Assembly (NCBI GenBank): GCA_023678885.1
Contig: CM042953.1
Location: 4,530,518 to 4,594,517, forward strand
Length of the DNA stretch: 64,000 bases
DNA from: Pogostemon cablin
Taxonomy: Eukaryota > Streptophyta > Magnoliopsida > Lamiales > Lamiaceae
Reading direction: 5' to 3'
The notes under the pieces are model-generated. The model worked only from the letters and a program-made list of their open reading frames with translations, had not been told where the DNA came from and did no database searches. The position numbers and the translations under genes were made by a program. Position 1 is the stretch's first letter. The number at the start of each line of letters is the position of its first letter. This document shows positions 57,453 through 64,000 of this stretch, piece after piece.

Positions 57453-57463
57453 GCCTGATACCA
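57453..57463 (-). promoter_or_regulatory. Primer binding site of the Ale-like element
   Basis: TGGTATCAGGC on the minus strand, directly next to the 5' LTR; the initiator Met tRNA type. Confidence 0.85.
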
Positions 57464-57651
57464 TGTTAAGAGAGAATAACAGAATGAATTTCATTTAACA
57501 ATTGCAAATGAAATAATACACTGAGTTCTAAATATATACATATATCTAACTAATAACCAAATGACACCTGGCCGAACAAATGTAACCAACTAATAGAACT
57601 TATTTTAGATATAATGAATGTGGACACTATCCATTCTCTAATACTCTATCA
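57464..57651 (-). repeat. 5' LTR of the Ale-like element
   Basis: 188 bp, TGTTAAGAG to ACTCTATCA in plus coordinates, closely similar to 51427-51614; followed by the TSD CTCCA. Confidence 0.92.
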
Positions 57652-57656
57652 CTCCA

Positions 57657-59860
57657 TACCATGATTATGCTAATCTCATCCTTTCATTATTTAGAGTCCA
57701 TCTCACATCTATCCACTCATCCATATATCGTATCTTTTATCTTTTTAATATTGCTTATTTCTTTCACTTCTTTGAATTTTTATATACTCTTGTATCTCTC
57801 CATCTTATGTTAGTCCTCATAAAATTACAATAAACATGAGATCGCTTAAAATCTAAATTGTTTGGTTTCCCACGGATTGATAATTAAAATTGGTTGTCCG
57901 TGGCTACTATGGTAGGAGTACACTTGCCCCTTAATTCACGTTAAAGAAAATAGCGATCAACTTAAAAACCCAAACTTATCCTTTTAAGTTATACACCCTC
58001 AAAATCCATCATTCAATCTTAATATAAATCAAGAAACCTGGTTAACTTCCCGTAAGTTCATTAAAAAAACTTTAATTTGATTTTCGAGCATATAGAATTC
58101 ATTCAACAATTGTAGAAACAATAATAAGACGAAAATTAAATCCTCATGTGTCCACCGTCCTTCTCCTTTTTGTCCTCCGTTATGCTTTAGCAAAAGCTGA
58201 AGACGAGTAGAAAGCTTTTACCCAGAAGGACTCAAGTGATCAATGTTATCATTAATATGTATGCTTGAATTTTTATTTTTCAAACCAACAACACTATATA
58301 TGGAGGACATTTAAGAAAAGAAAATTATATTAGTGAATGATACCTTTAGGCAAAGTGTTTGTTATTAACATAATCTAGTTTGGGGTCAGATAGCTTGTTA
58401 TTGATTAATTTTACGTTCTATATATATACTTGTTCTTCTTCTTGGCATAAGCTCGATTAATAACTCTGACTCCATATTCTTGTCAGATAATCGTCTTCTC
58501 GAAACCACCTTCTTTGCTCGGGTATCAACTCTAATCTTTTAAATATTGAACAACTTGAGTCTATGGAATCAAGTCCATCTTCGACAAATACGAAATTGGT
58601 ACAATGACGACCACCGTATCGCCTCCATCTTCTTCCTAGCATTGACGTCGTGCAACATGTTCGACCCTTGTGTGTTGATCCCCATTAGCTCCATCTCATC
58701 CTCTGTGCCATGTGGTTAGATGCCTATCCACAGTGATTTGTTGCCATCGTAAACCATTTGCAATCTTCCCTTCATCGTCATCTTCGATGGGCTCACCATG
58801 ATCTGAATATCTTGGAACACCATGAATCTTTCCAAAAGAGTGAAATCATGAATGCATGTTATTTTCTTGATGGAGAAGATATACACATCTGGGTCATTTT
58901 TTCCTTGTGGATTGATCTTGAAAAACAACAAGAATGGATAAAATGTGTTGTATTGGAAAGCTAGCAAACACTTCTCCAGTGACAGATTCGATCTTCAGAT
59001 GAGCTCTCATCCTCAGAAATGGCTCGTCGGAGAAAATTCACGGCAAGTGAGATTAGCAATATCTCCATCGTTACCCACTTTATTTCGTAGGGTAAATCAG
59101 ATTCGCAGAGAGCGGAGAGGGTTTCATAGAAAAAAGACAGACTCGTATTACCAGTCCCATAGCCATGTCTCAACGGTTTGTAATAACAAGTAATTACTTG
59201 TACAATAACTACTGCTTTAAAAGAGGAGAAAATAGTGTATTCATCAAGCCTCTATCTGCATTCGGCCCAATCTTGATACAAGGGGGACATGTGGTTTTTT
59301 TCGATGGTGGGAGAAGGTTAGAATGGGAGGATTGTAGCGTTCGTCCTCGAAAAAATGCTCGAAAAAGGCGGGTTCAATGGTTCCTGATGATGAAAACGTG
59401 GTGCATGGCAATAAAGACTAAAGAGTGATTGAAGGACTTTTTTTAAAATTTTATGTGGGTTTATATAGGAGCGTGTATTTAATGAATTAAGAGTAATTTA
59501 GATTATTTAAAAATACATATTTAATTATATATTAATGAAGTGTGTATTTAATAAAAGAGGGGTGTATATTAAAAGAGCCTTTAAGAGCATCTCCTAAGGT
59601 TCTTCAGATTGAAAATTTGCTAAAATTTAAAGAGTCGACATAAAAATTCATGTCCAATAGTCTCTTCAAAATAACAAAATATTTTACATATTGATTTCGA
59701 GTCTTCAAATTTAGAGAGTCAAAACAACTCTATAAAATTAATTGCATTAATTATTTCATCACTTCCAGCACTTTCTTTTCTTAAAATGTCCACCAAAAAT
59801 ATTACTCAATTAACTCACATCTATGATAAAATAAATTAGGAGAAAATATAATATAAAAAA
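57657..59860. other. Intergenic sequence with unassigned minus-strand frames
   Basis: Minus-strand frames at 58967-58716 (83 codons, with NTFYPFLLFFKINPQGKNDP and FTLLERFMVFQDIQIMV), 59173-58961 and 58642-58457 lie in sequence that is less AT-rich than its surroundings. I do not recognise a family, and the frames are not colinear without frameshifts. They may be a decayed host gene or unrelated chance frames. Confidence 0.35.
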
Positions 59861-59863
59861 GTA

Positions 59864-60083
59864 TTCCCTCTGTCCGAGGGTAAGGTATACATTTTGCCAT
59901 TTTAGGCATCCACACCAAAAAATACACATTTTTCTTTTTAAACACCCACATACATCACTAATACAATTAGTATATGAGACCCGCGCACCATATTAATACA
60001 ATTATCAACTACACATTGAATAATAATACTTCTTAATCCACGTAAAAAATAAATGTATACATATCCGATGGACAGAGGGAGTG
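59864..60083. mobile_element. Stowaway-type MITE, third copy
   Basis: Ends TTCCCTCTGTCC and GGACAGAGGGAGT are inverted, next to TA on the left. GTATACATTTTGCC and ATGTATACATATCC near the ends are also inverted partners. About 220 bp. Confidence 0.8.
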
Positions 60084-61148
60084 ATAGCATATATTTGCAA
60101 CACAAATTTAAACACTCACTAATATGCAAATGACACTATATTCTGCAAGTATACGGGACATATATAACAAGCAGATAGGTAAGGTATCAAATCCACAAGA
60201 AATGAATAAAAATCTAATTAGTTAAATAATTGTCCAAGAATAAGGAAATATCAGGATGTTTGAGAATTAAATAAAAAATAAAATAAAATAATAAATATGC
60301 AATTACTGGACTTAATAGATGTAGACTATGATTGAATGAAAATAAGAATAATAAAATAATTCTAGGTATTACACTTTCACTTGGTTCGTCATGCAGTGGG
60401 TGGAACTTCTTAATTCAATTCTAGCATAATTTCCTAAAGCAATCTGGAATTTATGTAATTAATTCTTTCGAATCTAATCACAAATAGATCAAGCAATGAA
60501 TATAACAGTAACGTAAATATCACATCAATTAACTCCCAACTGATTTATCGGATTGAATTCTCTCACACGTTTTGTCTCATAGTAACGATACGACTACTAG
60601 ATGTGTTATATGTGTGAAGTGATCAATACTAACCCTCAACTTTTGTTTCTTAGTTTAATAAACAGATATGAGTAATTGATCGCGAAATAATTAATCATGT
60701 AGAGAAATCACACATATAAAAGAAATAAAGTGCTTGAATTAAATAAAGGGATCACACACCAAAATAATCCAGAACCAAACTACTCGTGCAACCCTTGAAT
60801 TTGGAAGTTTAAGCTTCCATAAAGAAAGTAAAGAAATAAAATAAAACTAAATTCAATATTAAATTAAATAAACTAATAAAACTCGGATGAAGGAATAAGC
60901 GCCGTCTCATCCCTAGACTTCCCTCTTCGTGACTCCACGACGTTTCCCAAATGCAAATTGACCCTCAATGAATATAAGAACTGATGTAAGATATGATGAT
61001 CCCTCTTTTCTAATTAGTTGGGTATTTATAGGAGTAGATATCTCGTGGAATAGTGGATTAATGGGCCTGGGCTTGGAGAGCAAGTTTAATGAAGAATAAA
61101 TATCACACATTAAAATCTCATTAACTCGGCCAAACTAATGGATTATCC
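60084..61148 (-). repeat. LTR-like relic, probably of a gypsy element
   Basis: Near 60145-60200 the segment CAAGTATACGGG...AAGGTATCAAATCCACAAGAAATG resembles the reverse complement of a common plant gypsy LTR/leader sequence. The remaining kilobase has no frame. Ends were not found. Confidence 0.35.
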
Positions 61149-61594
61149 TGTAAGCATAATTTCATAAACAATTAATTTATTAATTTACATGGATATTAGA
61201 TCTTCATGATTTTCACACCACATAAACACGATTAGAAGACTTACCTTGAGACGCCACTAATGGCGGTCCTCCAACGATACGTTCCTGTCAATTACGCCGG
61301 GAACTAGTTTCTCTCTCCTCACCCCTTTCTTTATGGCACAGTACGTAAGACTTAATGTGATAGAGAATTAATAAAACTGTGTCTCTTTAATAGGTGGAGA
61401 GAGGATCAGATCGAGATATTAAATCTTTATCAAATCACATTCTATCAATGTGATTGTTATCCATAAATATATATGACCTTATTTATCTCATATATATTAT
61501 TTATTTAAACCATATCATTATTTAAGATATTTGATCATAATAAATATCTTATATATATTTATTATTAATGGCACTAGGCCATAATTATCTTACA
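61149..61594 (-). repeat. 3' LTR of a decayed reverse-strand copia element (446 bp)
   Basis: Plus-strand ends are TGTAAGCATAAT and ATTATCTTACA (inverted partners, TG...CA). Directly right of it the minus-strand purine tract GGCCAAGTGGGAGAA is a typical copia polypurine tract, which fixes the orientation. Confidence 0.7.
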
Positions 61595-64000
61595 TTCTCC
61601 CACTTGGCCGAGTGACAGAATTAAACTTTAAACGTAAAGGTTTATATAATTTACATAATATGCGCGACATAAGATAAATTAACTGGTCAACTCATAAAGT
61701 CAATATTGAGGATAGACTAACATAAGTCATAGCGGTTCTATATCATTTACTCGATATAGTTCCTTCCATGTACTATGATATTAGCTTTCTACTCAACATA
61801 ACTCGTAAGGATCAATAATGGTCCACATAAGTATCTCAAATTTGAGATAAAATCTTGTTTTATTAATGTCAACATTCATGTATACTAAAATAACAAAACA
61901 AGATATATCAATTAGAAACAAAACATAATGAGCTCTTAATGTCAATTGTTCATCATAAGCTTGTTAGAGCCTTTCAATGATCTCATATTCATGTAACATT
62001 CAATGAATGTTTTAGAGAAGATCATTTGTGTAACGGATCCGAAATCATAAGATTGATTCCATTATGCTCAATTGACATTTTTGTTTCTAAAGTTCTTCTT
62101 AACGATAAATACTTTCATTCCATATGTTTTAGCAACTTTAGAATATCCATCATTTTAAAGAAGAACAATGCAGCGGAATAATCATAATAAGTTTTCAGCG
62201 ACTTGACAATATTGTCAACTTATTTCAAGTCCTGAAATTAAACTCCACATTTAATGTCCTTAAATTGTAGCTTCAAATCATGCCACAAGTTAACTTTAAT
62301 AGTGAATGTAGTTTTTAGAAACTTCTTCACAATATTGCATGACACAATATCCCTGACTAAGAAACGTAAAAGTCAAAGTGAACTTTTTTGCATCATATAA
62401 TCATCTTAATCTGAATCTATATTTAATTACATCTAAGTAATTAAATTTTTGATAAGTAAGCACGAGTGCTTTAGTTCATTATAATACCTTATAATATTTC
62501 CTTATGCAACATTCTGGTCATTCATTTATGAATCACTTCAATAATGACCAAGCATTCTAACAGTAAGACTGATATTTGGTATTTATACAATTTTGTATAT
62601 CTTAAGCTACCAATAATATACATATAAGGAATATTATAGTACGTTCCAATTCATTATTGGAAATTACATAAGGTTAAACTTATCTCCCTTCCGGATTGGA
62701 ACGTTCTTTACAAACACTTTTCCATCCATAACCTCCATTGAACTTTATTAACATATACTTACAGAGACATCTTTAATTGTCTCATCATATGTTTTATTCT
62801 AAAGTTATTTGAGAGAAATTTATTGGTTTCACATAATAAACCAAGATCATCAGTTGCAAGCAAGTTTATCATCAAGTATAGAATTAATGTGCTCCCACTA
62901 ACTTTCAGATATATATGTACACCGTTTATGATGTTTTTCTTAAATCCAAAAGATATCTTTATAGGAAAGCATGCTTAAGTTTGTATGTTAATTCTTTAAG
63001 TTTGCACGCCATGTGATATTTTCCTTTAATGGAAAAAATAAAAACTTGAGTTGATCTATTTAACTTGATCTTCCACCAAATCACCTTTAAGAAAAGCAGA
63101 CATAGCATTTATTTGGTGCAACTCTAAGTCATAATGAGTTACCAAAGCCATGATAATTCTAATATAGTCTTGTAAAGAAATAATTTGTTATATCTCCTTA
63201 TAATTATGTCATCTTTTTGAGTAAAATTTTTAGCAACAACTCTAATTTTATATCTTTGGAAATCGCCATCATAATGATACATCCGTTTCAAATTCTTTTA
63301 TAACTCTTTGGCAATTCTAACAAGATATTAAATTTCATTATGAGCCATTGATTTCAATTCGCCTTTCATTGAATTTACTCATTTAATAGAATTAGTACTT
63401 CCATGACTTATTCCAAAACTGAAATTTTAGCTTTTATTATAATGTCAAATTTAGATCATTTTATTATACCACATATGCAATAGTTAGAAATAGCGGATAT
63501 ATTGTCCTTCAGACATTCTTAATGCTATTTGATGTGATATATCAAATGAAAGCTCATTGATAATTGATTTAGTAAAATCGGATCCTTTAAGAGAGTAGAA
63601 TAACTTAATGTTGTACTTGAAAGTTGTTTGACTATTTAACAACTATATAACAACTTTAGAAGAAGTTTAGATGAATGTATTTTCAAATTCTCCACCCAAC
63701 TTCTTCAATAACCACATTTCATGGTTTCATACTCCCACTGATTTTACAATTCTTAATGAATTTGACATTCTAATTTTAAAATTCTTGTACTATAGTTAAG
63801 ACCATAAAATTCATACCTTTTAGACTTTAAGGATAATTTATAAGGAAATAACTTAATTTTCTTATATCTAATTTTTTTATATGTGGATGTAAATCATAAT
63901 CCCCGCCGGGCAATTTAAACATTCAACTGCCTAAGATCGAGTTTTTCTACAAGTTCATAAGGTGTTTTGAAAACTGTTTTACTAAAAACTCGACCATCAC
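61595..64000 (-). pseudogene. Decayed copia pol, reverse strand, running out of the window
   Basis: Minus-strand reading gives reverse-transcriptase traces. Near 63175-63068 is HYDLELHQINAMSAFLKGDL, and near 62905-62840 is a decayed active-site segment with LLATDDLGL after a KVSGS stretch. At the right edge (about 64000-63900) a KTPYEL-like piece fits the integrase C-terminus. Stops are frequent and no long frame survives. The 5' LTR and gag would lie right of the window. Confidence 0.65.

Larger units (their letters stand above)
51427..57651 (-). mobile_element. Ty1/copia element, Ale/Retrofit-like, split by a solo LTR
   Basis: LTRs of 188 bp (51427-51614 and 57464-57651) bound the element, and CTCCA is duplicated exactly at 51422-51426 and 57652-57656. 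On the minus strand the initiator Met primer site TGGTATCAGGC follows the 5' LTR (57463-57453) and a purine tract TTTTAGGGAGGC precedes the 3' LTR. Without the nested solo LTR and its TSD the element is about 4.5 kb, normal for the lineage. Very short LTRs and the RNase H reading NPVLYARTKHIELDLYFVRE point to Ale/Retrofit. Coding regions carry many stops and frameshifts. Confidence 0.92.

Overview
The window is plant nuclear DNA, most likely from a eudicot. It has long introns with GT-AG junctions, an AT-rich background, nested LTR retrotransposons with 5-bp target-site duplications (TSDs), Stowaway- and hAT-type MITEs, and one intact host gene in 14 coding exons. No bacterial or organellar genes and no CRISPR arrays were seen.

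Left part (1-15,746): a Ty3/gypsy family of the Athila type that carries only gag and protease. Two forward internal regions repeat at a 6,502-bp period and share an LTR (internal, LTR 3222-5155, internal, LTR 9724-11657). This tandem unit sits inside a reverse-strand member of the same family (11658-15746). A striking feature is a short inverted motif, GGTTCGACC / GGTCGAACC. It recurs many times both in the LTR just upstream of the TATA box and in a gag-protease spacer, where it encodes a repeating peptide. More LTRs of the family lie at 41756-44199, 54838-56517 (solo, perfect TSD) and 47084-47718 (degenerate).

16,220-20,885: a complete Ty1/copia element (perfect TSD, initiator-Met primer site) whose single gag-pol frame has five in-frame stops and no apparent frameshift.

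22,035-32,743: the one clear host gene, an 800-residue type II (K+-independent) vacuolar-type H+-pyrophosphatase with all splice junctions resolved. Its upstream region is partly duplicated and split by a hAT-type element with an 8-bp TSD. One intron uses a GC donor, and the last intron holds a near-perfect 110-bp inverted repeat plus tandem duplicated modules.

32,744-51,400: degenerate repeats. They include a broken Ulp1-type protease fragment; two solo LTRs of a second LTR family (36057-38281 and 47753-50951); GC-rich palindromic MITE-like sequence; a 1,462-bp non-autonomous LTR element with TSD; two Stowaway MITEs; and a LINE endonuclease scrap.

51,427-57,651: a reverse-strand Ale/Retrofit-like copia element with a perfect TSD, split by the solo LTR at 54838-56517. 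The right end holds another Stowaway, an LTR-like relic and a decayed reverse-strand copia element that runs out of the window. Apart from the pyrophosphatase, every coding stretch recognised here is transposon-derived and disrupted.
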